A stretch of DNA of 16,186 bases, from NCBI GenBank assembly GCA_003162595.1, contig PMNJ01000171.1, positions 1 through 16,186 on the forward strand, written 5' to 3'. A program made the translations under genes and the position numbers. Below the pieces are notes generated by a model. It worked only from the letters and a program-made list of their open reading frames with translations, made no database searches and had not been told where the DNA came from. Origin of the DNA: Bacteroidales bacterium (GTDB lineage: Bacteria; Bacteroidota; Bacteroidia; Bacteroidales; VadinHA17). Every line of letters begins with the position of its first letter. The first letter of the stretch is position 1. Positions 7,456 to 14,043 of this stretch are shown piece after piece.

Positions 7456-9348
7456 TTATTCAAGATAAGTATATCCGTATAGACCTGAACGATAATTTGA
7501 CAGAAATTCTTTACCCTCTTCAAGAGTTATTATACCCGCTTTTACGGATGTTGTGACCCATGATTCAACAGTCCGTACCATTTTTTTTGAGTTATACTGA
7601 ACATATTCAAGTACTTCAGCGACAGTCTCTCCATCAATCACCTGATCGATTTTATAGCCATCAGAGTCGACAGAGACATGAACAGCATTGGTATCGCCGA
7701 ACAGGTTGTGCAGGTCTCCCAGTATTTCCTGGTATGCGCCAACAAGAAAGACTCCAAGATAATATGGCTCTTTACCTCTAAGAGAGTGAACGGGCAGGTG
7801 GTGTGACGAATTTCGTGTTGAAATGAAATTGTCAATTTTTCCGTCGGAATCGCAGGTCATATCCTGGATAGTAGCATTGCGTAAAGGTTCCTCATTAAGC
7901 CTGTGAATAGGCATAATCGGGAATATCTGATCAATTGCCCATGCATCGGGAAGTGACTGGAAAAGCGAAAAATTACAGAAGTATTTGTCGGACAGTATGC
8001 GCGATATCTGACGTAATTCTTCGGGCACATGTTTGGTAACATTAGCCATCTGATAAACTTTCCGCGCAACAGACCAGAAAAGTCTTTCGATCTGGGCCCG
8101 TGTTTTGAGATCAATAAGCCCAAAACTGAATTTATCAAGAGCTTCTTCCCTTATCTGCTGGGCATCGTGCCATGTCTCAAGCATTCTCGACTGGTTAAAA
8201 TTATCCCATAGAAAGAAAAGTTCTTTTGCCAGTTCATGGTCATGTTCATTGAGATGATCCTCGACATCCCAGGATGGAAGAGTTGTAGTCTCAAGGACTT
8301 CAAATATCAGTACAGAATGATGGGCAGTAAGTGATCTTCCTGATTCGGTTATGATATTCGGATGAGGAATATTGTTTTTATTGCTCTCGTCTACAAATGT
8401 GCTTATAGAATCATTTACATACTCCTGAATAGAATAATTAACACTGCTTTCACTATTTGAAGAGCCTGTACCATCATAATCAACACCCAGACCTCCGCCA
8501 ATATCTACAAATTCCACATTGAAACCCAGTTTCCGGAGTTGAACATAGAACTGAGAAGCTTCACGTAATGCAATTTTTATTCTGCGTATTTTTGTAACCT
8601 GGCTTCCAATGTGAAAATGAATCAGCTTAACACATTCCCTCATCTTGTTTTTCTCTATGTAATCTATGGCCTCTAGTAATTCGCTTGAAGTCAGCCCGAA
8701 TTTGCTGATATCTCCTCCGGAATCTTCCCATTTCCCGCTGCCAACGCTTGCAAGTTTAATCCTGATTCCAAGATTTGGCTTCACTTTCAGTCGTTTTGCT
8801 ATCGACGTGATAAGCTTAAGTTCATTAAGTTTTTCGACCACTAAAAATATTCTTTTACCCATTTTCTGAGCCAGAAGTGCAAGCTCAATATAATCTTCAT
8901 CTTTGTAACCGTTACAGATTATAAGGGACTCCGGGTCAGTATTAATGGCAATCACTGCATGAAGTTCCGGTTTGGAGCCTGCTTCCAGGCCTATGTTGAA
9001 TTTTTTCCCATGGCTAACAATCTCTTCAACAACAGGCCTCATCTGATTCACCTTTATCGGATAGATTATGAAGTTCTGGGCTTTGTAACCATACTCCTCT
9101 GAAGCCGATTTAAAACATTTCGAGATACTTATGATACGATCATCAAGAATATCAGGGAACCTTACAAGTACAGGAGCCGACACATCTGATAATATAAGCT
9201 CATCAAGAAGATCTTTCAGATCAACTGAAAACCCGTTTTTCTGTGGAGTAACGATTACATGTCCCTTCTCATTTATTGAAAAGTAATCAACTCCCCACCC
9301 GTTTACGTTATATAATTCAGCTGAATCTTCTACTCGCCATTTTCTCAT
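7456..9348 (-). CDS. speA: Biosynthetic arginine decarboxylase
   Basis: This encodes a 630-residue PLP enzyme that converts arginine to agmatine and CO2, the first step of the agmatine route to putrescine and spermidine. It is a fold-III (alanine-racemase-like) decarboxylase. The PLP lysine is in IYPIKVNQ (K99). Other signatures are HFHIGSQ (244-250), VDIGGGLGVDYDG (281-293) for phosphate binding, ITESGRS (333-339), and the C-terminal TCDSDG (498-503), whose Cys and Asp complete the active site across the dimer. The length fits the biosynthetic form (about 630-660 residues) and not the acid-induced AdiA type. The long insertion between the barrel and the C-terminal sheet domain, typical of SpeA, is present. 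The enzyme is cytosolic. No agmatinase, deiminase or carboxynorspermidine gene lies nearby, so the pathway is completed elsewhere. The upstream intergenic region holds phased repeats and no clear -7 motif. Confidence 0.96.
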   Translation of the reverse strand: MRKWRVEDSAELYNVNGWGVDYFSINEKGHVIVTPQKNGFSVDLKDLLDELILSDVSAPVLVRFPDILDDRIISISKCFKSASEEYGYKAQNFIIYPIKVNQMRPVVEEIVSHGKKFNIGLEAGSKPELHAVIAINTDPESLIICNGYKDEDYIELALLAQKMGKRIFLVVEKLNELKLITSIAKRLKVKPNLGIRIKLASVGSGKWEDSGGDISKFGLTSSELLEAIDYIEKNKMRECVKLIHFHIGSQVTKIRRIKIALREASQFYVQLRKLGFNVEFVDIGGGLGVDYDGTGSSNSESSVNYSIQEYVNDSISTFVDESNKNNIPHPNIITESGRSLTAHHSVLIFEVLETTTLPSWDVEDHLNEHDHELAKELFFLWDNFNQSRMLETWHDAQQIREEALDKFSFGLIDLKTRAQIERLFWSVARKVYQMANVTKHVPEELRQISRILSDKYFCNFSLFQSLPDAWAIDQIFPIMPIHRLNEEPLRNATIQDMTCDSDGKIDNFISTRNSSHHLPVHSLRGKEPYYLGVFLVGAYQEILGDLHNLFGDTNAVHVSVDSDGYKIDQVIDGETVAEVLEYVQYNSKKMVRTVESWVTTSVKAGIITLEEGKEFLSNYRSGLYGYTYLE

Positions 9349-9450
9349 AGTCAGATATATTGCCTTGTTTAAAGTGCCAAAGTTGAGAAAAAAATGTGTT
9401 TTTTACAATGTTATTAAAATAACATGAATTTCTCCTGATTTATTTATAAA

Positions 9451-9541
9451 CTTAGTGTGCCATTGAGAAAACCTTAGTGTGCCTTTGTGGTTAAATCTAT
9501 TTACCAAAAAGGATCACAAAGTTAATCACAAGGGAACACAA
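9451..9541. repeat. Phased CTTAGTGTGCC / CACAAAG intergenic repeat with inverted halves
   Basis: Two copies of CTTAGTGTGCC start at 9451 and 9473, exactly 22 bases apart, the second continuing into TTTGTGGTTAA. Further on, CACAAAG (9515), CACAAGG (9527) and CACAAAA (9537) recur at 10-12 base steps in the opposite sense, since CCTTTGTGG is the complement of CCACAAAGG. The result is an imperfect inverted arrangement of about 90 bases in the gap between divergent speA and the GH53 gene. No reading frame spans it. Confidence 0.6.
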
Positions 9542-9613
9542 AAGAAAAGAACGCTTTAATTAAATATAAAAATAATCCATGTCAGGTTTGTCAATCAATA
9601 AAAACGAATTAAA

Positions 9614-10699
9614 ATGAAATATATAATCTCAACTTATTTCGCCTGTAGCTACCGATCGCAATCGATCACTTCAATATTTGTTATTATTATTCTGGTTCTC
9701 GTCCTGAAAACATCTGTTCTTTCCGGACAGGAATATGCCATTGGCGCCGACCTTTCTTTTCTTAAAAATGCTGAAGACAAAGGATTCCATTTTAAAGAGA
9801 ATGATACAGCAAAACCCGGATTATTGATTTTTAAGGAGCATGGTTATAACTGGATAAGACTCAGGTTATTCCATACACCTACTGACCTGCCGAATAATCT
9901 TGATTATACATTAACATTGGCGAAGAAGGCAAAAGAGAGTGGGTTCAAATTTCTGCTCGATTTTCACTATTCCGATACCTGGGCAGATCCGGGGAAACAA
10001 TTTACCCCGTCAGCATGGACCGGAATGTCACATAATCAGCTTGTAAATGCTGTATTTGAATATACACGCGAGACAATTAAAGCTTTCAGGAGAGCCGGAG
10101 CTATGCCAGAAATGGTGCAAATTGGAAATGAGGTTATCAACGGAATGATGTGGCCGGATGGAAAAATTCCCTCTAACTGGGATAATTTTGCTGATCTGAT
10201 AAAAGCAGGTATCAACGGAGTGAATGCCGGCTGCGACAGTATGAACCGACCAAAGATAATGATTCATATCGATCAGGGAGGGAACAGGAATAAAACAAAA
10301 TATTTCTTTGATAAGCTTTTATCTTATGGAATTGATTTTGATTTTATCGGGCAATCGTATTATCCATGGTGGCATGGCAGTTTACTCGATTTACGCAGCA
10401 ATATGATATTCATGGCGGAAACCTATAAAAAGCCGATAATACTTGTAGAAGTTGCATATTGCTCATCTCCAACCGAATATAAAGGCAAACCGGCTCCGTT
10501 TGAAGAATCGCCCGCAGGACAGAAAGAGTTTCTCGAAGAAGTTAACAGGATAGTTATGAATACTCCTGACAATCTTGGAGCAGGTATTTTCTGGTGGGAA
10601 CCTGCGACATTGGGAGGCCGTTCAACCCGAGATTTTTTTGATGAAAATGGAAATGTTTTACCTGTGATTACAGTGTTTGATAAATATACACGGCATTGA
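9614..10699 (+). CDS. GH53 endo-beta-1,4-galactanase (arabinogalactanase)
   Basis: This encodes a 361-residue secreted glycosidase that cleaves beta-1,4-galactan side chains of pectin (type I arabinogalactan). Residues 1-38 form a long leader with a hydrophobic core at 20-35 and a likely cut near SGQ (37-39). The mature protein starts with the family hallmark IGADLSFL (43-50). Other GH53 signatures are NWIRLRLF (79-86), LLDFHYSDTWADPG (114-127), acid/base Glu in VQIGNE (E173), QSYYPWWHG (247-255), nucleophile Glu in LVEVAY (E279) and GIFWWEP (324-330). Both catalytic glutamates of this retaining clan-A enzyme are present, and the length is usual for a single-domain GH53. No SusC/SusD or beta-galactosidase gene is adjacent, so it is a lone gene rather than part of a visible utilisation locus. 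A bidirectional hairpin separates it from the convergent peptidase gene. Confidence 0.94.
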   Translation: MKYIISTYFACSYRSQSITSIFVIIILVLVLKTSVLSGQEYAIGADLSFLKNAEDKGFHFKENDTAKPGLLIFKEHGYNWIRLRLFHTPTDLPNNLDYTLTLAKKAKESGFKFLLDFHYSDTWADPGKQFTPSAWTGMSHNQLVNAVFEYTRETIKAFRRAGAMPEMVQIGNEVINGMMWPDGKIPSNWDNFADLIKAGINGVNAGCDSMNRPKIMIHIDQGGNRNKTKYFFDKLLSYGIDFDFIGQSYYPWWHGSLLDLRSNMIFMAETYKKPIILVEVAYCSSPTEYKGKPAPFEESPAGQKEFLEEVNRIVMNTPDNLGAGIFWWEPATLGGRSTRDFFDENGNVLPVITVFDKYTRH

Positions 10700-10705
10700 A
10701 AGAAT

Positions 10706-10749
10706 GAGGGGGAGAATGGGAGATTTGGTTTTTCCCCCTTCTCCCCTTC
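10706..10749. terminator. Bidirectional terminator between convergent GH53 and M14 genes
   Basis: A G-rich arm (10706-10720) pairs imperfectly with a C-rich arm (10734-10749) across a 13-base loop containing TTTGGTTTTT. It fills nearly all of the 51-base gap, ending one base before the stop codon of the M14 gene. T-rich bases follow on the plus strand (TTCTTTATCTT). The tract after the stem on the minus strand is poorer. Confidence 0.55.
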
Positions 10750-10750
10750 T

Positions 10751-12385
10751 TTATCTTACTTCCACAGTTTTCAGATCAACCCTGTTTAGTATCTTATAAA
10801 CAGGGAAAGGATTATACCCCACCCCCCACTGAGGCACAAGATAACGGTCAAAAAAGTTCCAGACTACTAATCCATCATTAGACTGTGGCTCAAGCAAATA
10901 TGCAGCCAGGTTTCCAAGCGGCTGAGCGGTTCTGACAACAATTGTACCGGCAGGGAAATCAACCAGACCATTTGAATACTTCCCGCTAATGGTATTTGTA
11001 TAATGACCCTGATTTAGTCTTGTTGCTCCTATAAGATCGCTGATTTCAAATTGTTGAACCTCAATTTTAGAATCGGATGACAGTTTTTCTATCTTAATTC
11101 CGTGAATTTTCATGAGATCAGTTATAGCCGGATCGCTTGTGGTCAAAAGGTATGCAAAGGGAAATCTGACATTTTTTGTCGCGTAATAATCGATGTAATA
11201 GGGTACAGTTACATCTTTCTGCCTTTCAGTTCTCCTGTAATTCTTCCATCCGTTGACATCGTTGTTAATCAGCTCTGCCTCATATGTTCTGATAGTGACT
11301 TTATGGGGAGAAGGCCGGACCTTGTAGTCAATTGCAAAGGAATCCGAAACTGCAGGATTAGCTCCGCGTGCTATTGTCCTCTTATCGACATCAAGCAACA
11401 TGTCTTCAATTTCAGTTTTATGGGAAGAAGTATACTCCAGCAGGGAATGTATCAGATAATAGCATCCCATTACCCTGGATTTGAAATCAGCGTAGACATA
11501 ATTTTCATTTAAAATACCCAACCTGTTCCTTACACCGAAATAGTTGGTCATGTAACGGGGTTCCGAGGCATCAAGCACCCAACCCTGATCGGGATTCAAC
11601 ATGTCGAAGAACTCACCATAGAAACAGTTCTCTGTTTTATATTTACCTGAAAGTGTTTTTGACATTTCAGGCATCATTTTATCCCGCATATATTTGATTA
11701 AGGAGTTGTCGCCGTTGGGGTTAATCATCCATGTAAATGTTGTCGGCTCCACATGATATGATCCGTCGGTTGTATGGCAATCCATAAATACAGCCGGGTC
11801 CCATTTGTTGAAAACGTTTGTTAATACTCCTCTTACTTCAGGAGATTCAGCTTTCATTGCATCACGGTTCAGATCGAGGAACTGACCATTATACCTGACC
11901 CCCACACCATTCACCGGACCATTCTGATAGGTTCTGTTAAGAGGGCTGATCTTCTCATTGCCATCGGCATTAAAGAGAGGGCAAACGAGCAGGACAACGT
12001 TTTTCAGAATCTCTGGATTTTTCTCCCTTAACATATCCCTTAAATACATTAAAGTCGCCTCTTTGCCTTCAACTTCACCTGCATGTATATTTGCCTGGAT
12101 ATATACGACAATCCTTTTATCATTAACAAGGTCCTTCGGGGATTTTGGTAATGGATTTCCAATGATTAAAAGAGGAACCTCCCTTCCCTCATTTGTAATG
12201 GCCAGATTCTCTTCCCTTATATAATGAGAGGATTTTTTTAACTGCTCTATAAATACTTTAACATCATTATAATATGAAGTTGATTTGAAATCAGATTTTT
12301 CAGCAACAGTCTGAAAGTTGAACTGTCCGAATACATTAAGTGCAGAGTACAATATTGTTAACCAAATGACAAAGGCTCTTTTCAT
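10751..12385 (-). CDS. Secreted M14-family zinc metallopeptidase
   Basis: This encodes a 544-residue protein. Residues 1-20 form a signal peptide (cut near VFGQ). The carboxypeptidase A-like domain covers about residues 38-320. Zinc ligands are in NIHAGEVEGKE (H101, E104) and DCHTTDG (H204), and the substrate-binding Arg is in DLNRDAMKAE (R174), with probable catalytic Glu in ILNENYVY (E294). The remaining 220 residues form a mainly beta C-terminal region seen in large Bacteroidota M14 relatives. M14 enzymes remove C-terminal residues or cleave cell-wall peptide bonds. The real substrate here cannot be inferred, and export suggests scavenging of peptides or wall fragments in the periplasm. 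All metal ligands are intact, so it should be active. It is a single gene, converging on the GH53 gene. No promoter motif is obvious upstream, and the adjacent 207-base gap up to the cold-shock gene mainly contains that gene's promoter. Confidence 0.9.
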   Translation of the reverse strand: MKRAFVIWLTILYSALNVFGQFNFQTVAEKSDFKSTSYYNDVKVFIEQLKKSSHYIREENLAITNEGREVPLLIIGNPLPKSPKDLVNDKRIVVYIQANIHAGEVEGKEATLMYLRDMLREKNPEILKNVVLLVCPLFNADGNEKISPLNRTYQNGPVNGVGVRYNGQFLDLNRDAMKAESPEVRGVLTNVFNKWDPAVFMDCHTTDGSYHVEPTTFTWMINPNGDNSLIKYMRDKMMPEMSKTLSGKYKTENCFYGEFFDMLNPDQGWVLDASEPRYMTNYFGVRNRLGILNENYVYADFKSRVMGCYYLIHSLLEYTSSHKTEIEDMLLDVDKRTIARGANPAVSDSFAIDYKVRPSPHKVTIRTYEAELINNDVNGWKNYRRTERQKDVTVPYYIDYYATKNVRFPFAYLLTTSDPAITDLMKIHGIKIEKLSSDSKIEVQQFEISDLIGATRLNQGHYTNTISGKYSNGLVDFPAGTIVVRTAQPLGNLAAYLLEPQSNDGLVVWNFFDRYLVPQWGVGYNPFPVYKILNRVDLKTVEVR

Positions 12386-12559
12386 AATTTTAATTTCTTT
12401 AATAAATCAGACGTTAAAAGTAAAAATAAATAGGGTTAATTGTTCCGGTTTAGAATTTTCAGTAATGCTTGTTTTAAACGAATAGACCCGTTGAATGATA
12501 CTGCCTGAACTAAAAAACAGAATATTATAAAATAATTTAGATATTTCAATTTAAATACA

Positions 12560-12567
12560 TATCTTGC
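12560..12567 (+). promoter_or_regulatory. Probable -7 promoter element of the cold-shock gene
   Basis: TATCTTGC resembles TAnnTTTG with one T missing. It stands 25 bases before the ATG, giving an estimated 5' leader of about 20 bases. No perfect -33 TTTG is present (TTAG near 12537-12540). Confidence 0.4.
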
Positions 12568-12592
12568 GCCATTAATTTAAAAACAGAATAAA

Positions 12593-12784
12593 ATGAACAA
12601 AGGAACAGTGAAATTTTTCAACGTATCAAAAGGATTCGGATTCATTAAAGATGCAGATTCGGATAATGAATATTTTGTACACGTATCAGGTCTGAAAGAT
12701 CAGATTAAAGAGAATGATGAAGTTACATTTGAACTTCAGGAAGGTAAAAAAGGAATTAATGCAGTAGACGTAAGACTAGCTTAG
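12593..12784 (+). CDS. Cold-shock-domain RNA chaperone (CspA family)
   Basis: This encodes a 63-residue single-domain protein that binds single-stranded RNA and DNA as a five-strand beta barrel, melting RNA structure during cold adaptation and growth. The start MNKGTVKFFN is the standard first strand. RNP1 is KGFGFIK (13-19) and RNP2 is YFVHVS (27-32), with the exposed aromatic residues F15, F17, F28 and H30 that stack on bases. The end (INAVDVRLA) is the usual last strand, so the protein is complete although slightly shorter than the common 65-70 residues. It is monocistronic: its own promoter-like element lies 25 bases upstream and a perfect 10-bp terminator lies 26 bases after the stop. 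The short predicted leader contrasts with the long thermosensing leader of E. coli cspA, so cold control, if any, would work differently. Confidence 0.95.
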   Translation: MNKGTVKFFNVSKGFGFIKDADSDNEYFVHVSGLKDQIKENDEVTFELQEGKKGINAVDVRLA

Positions 12785-12810
12785 TTTATCCATACAAAGA
12801 TTTATTATTC

Positions 12811-12839
12811 AAAGTCCCGCCGAGAGCGGGACTTTTTTT
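12811..12839 (+). terminator. Intrinsic terminator of the cold-shock gene
   Basis: AAAGTCCCGC (12811-12820) pairs perfectly with GCGGGACTTT (12826-12835) over a 5-base loop CGAGA, followed by further Ts to 12839. It is a textbook intrinsic terminator 26 bases after the stop codon. Confidence 0.95.
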
Positions 12840-12884
12840 ATTCTGATTTTCCAAAATTCCACCTCTAAATCCCCCTTCCTTGGC

Positions 12885-12919
12885 AAGTTCTGAATGAGAA
12901 CTTATAATATCTTATATTA
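12885..12919. other. Two short inverted repeats in the gap after the cold-shock gene
   Basis: AAGTTCT/AGAACTT (12885-12891 and 12897-12903, loop GAATG) is followed directly by TAATAT-CTT-ATATTA (12905-12919). Neither has a T tract, so they are poor intrinsic terminators, although they lie downstream of the lysine-rich gene on the minus strand. The rest of 12840-12975 shows no gene. Confidence 0.3.
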
Positions 12920-12975
12920 GCAACAATCAAACTTAATCTTAACTTCCAGGACAACAGAAATCAATACAATTTCTA

Positions 12976-13089
12976 TTATTGCCTTTTCTTTTCTTCTTTT
13001 TTAGCTTTTTTTGCAAGTCGCTTCTCTTTCAGACTCTTAGTAGGTTCTTTTTTATTCTTTGTCTGTTCTTTAGCTTTTTCGTGTGACAT
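12976..13089 (-). CDS. Lysine-rich 37-residue protein, function unknown
   Basis: This reading frame is short but well supported. It begins ATG at 13089, encodes MSHEKAKEQTKNKKEPTKSL followed by 17 more residues ending EEKKRQ, and stops with TAA at 12976. Composition is extreme: 14 Lys, 2 Arg and 6 Glu in 37 residues, with a single proline near the middle and an alternating K/E pattern in the second half that would form a charged helix. It has no hydrophobic segment and no signal peptide. A perfect TATATTTG promoter element lies 33 bases before the start codon, which supports independent transcription. Such a highly basic peptide could bind nucleic acid or ribosomes or could be disordered, but nothing assigns a role. 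It lies 94 bases downstream of pgl on the same strand. Confidence 0.6.
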   Translation of the reverse strand: MSHEKAKEQTKNKKEPTKSLKEKRLAKKAKKEEKKRQ

Positions 13090-13122
13090 GGCTATTTATT
13101 TTAAGTTAATATAAAGTTATTC

Positions 13123-13130
13123 CAAATATA
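13123..13130 (-). promoter_or_regulatory. Bacteroidota -7 promoter element, lysine-rich small gene
   Basis: The minus strand reads TATATTTG, a perfect TAnnTTTG, with an expected transcription start near 13115 and a leader of about 26 bases before the ATG at 13089. No clean -33 TTTG was found. Confidence 0.6.
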
Positions 13131-13183
13131 GATAAAAAACACCAATACACTTATAGTATTTACAATTTGGCAATAATCACCGG

Positions 13184-13912
13184 TCATAACAACCCTCCGG
13201 CTTCCTTATCAATGAACCAGCTGAGCCGGCCATGAACAGGAACTATATAAGATGCGGGATAGTTTGATGCTGCCGGATCTTTTCTAAACAATTTTTCAAC
13301 AATCTCCTCCTTCTTCTTTCCTGCGACAAGAAATGTTACAGAATCAGCATTATTAATAACCCGTCCTGTAAGACTTATTCTCTTTTGCTTAGTGACTGGG
13401 TGAAGAGCTACTTCGTAAATATTATCAGAATTGATCAATTCGGGGTGTCCGGGAAATATAGAAGCAGTGTGTCCATCTTCGCCTAAACCGAGCAGAATAA
13501 GATCAAATAAAGGCATTCCGTCTCTTTTTCTTGTAAAGAGTGATACTTCTTCCGAATAACGTATTGCCTCCTTAGCAGGATCATTTTCTCCTCTTATTCT
13601 GTGAATGTTCTGAGTTGGTATTTCAACCTTGCTAAGCAATTTTCTCATTGTCATCCCGAAGTTACTATCGTCATTATCAGGAGGGACACATCTCTCATCT
13701 CCCCAGAAGATCTGGACATATTGCCAGGGTACAGTATCTGCAAAGTTTTCGCCCAGCAATGTATAAAGTAGTTCAGGAGTGGAACCCCCTGATAAAGCAA
13801 CCGTAAACATTTTATCTTTTTCAGCTGATTCAACTATCATGTTCGCCATTTCCTTTGCAAATTCCTTAGCTAAATCATAAGGCAAAGGGAATATTTTTAC
13901 ATTTTTATCCAA
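13184..13912 (-). CDS. pgl: 6-phosphogluconolactonase
   Basis: This encodes a 242-residue cytosolic enzyme of the DevB/SOL type that hydrolyses 6-phosphogluconolactone to 6-phosphogluconate, the second oxidative step of the pentose phosphate pathway. The phosphate-binding loop is ALSGGSTPELL (39-49). Other signatures are FWGDERCVPPDNDDSNFGM (69-87) and the catalytic-site block GLGEDGHTASIFPG (142-155), whose His-147 is the likely general base. The length is usual for the family. The first codon is TTG: no in-frame ATG lies between it and an upstream stop, and the next internal Met (residue 23) would remove part of the first helix. It follows zwf with a 126-base gap, so the two genes could be cotranscribed. 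A hairpin and a 12-bp palindrome lie in that gap and could give pgl its own control. No 6-phosphogluconate dehydrogenase gene is adjacent. Confidence 0.94.
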   Translation of the reverse strand: MDKNVKIFPLPYDLAKEFAKEMANMIVESAEKDKMFTVALSGGSTPELLYTLLGENFADTVPWQYVQIFWGDERCVPPDNDDSNFGMTMRKLLSKVEIPTQNIHRIRGENDPAKEAIRYSEEVSLFTRKRDGMPLFDLILLGLGEDGHTASIFPGHPELINSDNIYEVALHPVTKQKRISLTGRVINNADSVTFLVAGKKKEEIVEKLFRKDPAASNYPASYIVPVHGRLSWFIDKEAGGLL

Positions 13913-13951
13913 TTGATTAATAATGTTTTAAAAAACAATTGTTTCTTTATC

Positions 13952-13988
13952 ATAGAGTATCACGGAGTTAAAATCTCGTACACTCTAT
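13952..13988. other. Hairpin in the zwf-pgl gap
   Basis: ATAGAGT (13952-13958) pairs with ACTCTAT (13982-13988), with GAG/CTC nearer the loop. No T tract follows on the minus strand (GATAAAGAAAC), so it is a weak terminator at best and may instead be an mRNA processing or stability element. Nearer pgl, AAACAATTGTTT (13933-13944) is a perfect 12-bp palindrome about 20 bases before the TTG start. Bases TATCACGGAG here faintly resemble the repeat modules at 9451-9541. Confidence 0.35.
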
Positions 13989-14019
13989 TTATCCCTCTCG
14001 CGCCTTCATCACCATTCTG

Positions 14020-14043
14020 CCGTTATACCGTTATACCGTTATA
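14020..14043. repeat. Three tandem copies of CCGTTATA across the zwf stop codon
   Basis: CCGTTATA is repeated exactly three times at 14020, 14028 and 14036. On the coding strand the stop TAA (14041-14039) lies inside the first copy read. Copy number changes would lengthen only the untranslated trailer, since the stop comes first. Confidence 0.85.

Noticed and set aside
11102..11512. 136-residue plus-strand open frame
   Set aside because: It is antisense to the M14 peptidase gene, with Cys/Ile-rich composition typical of reverse-frame translation.
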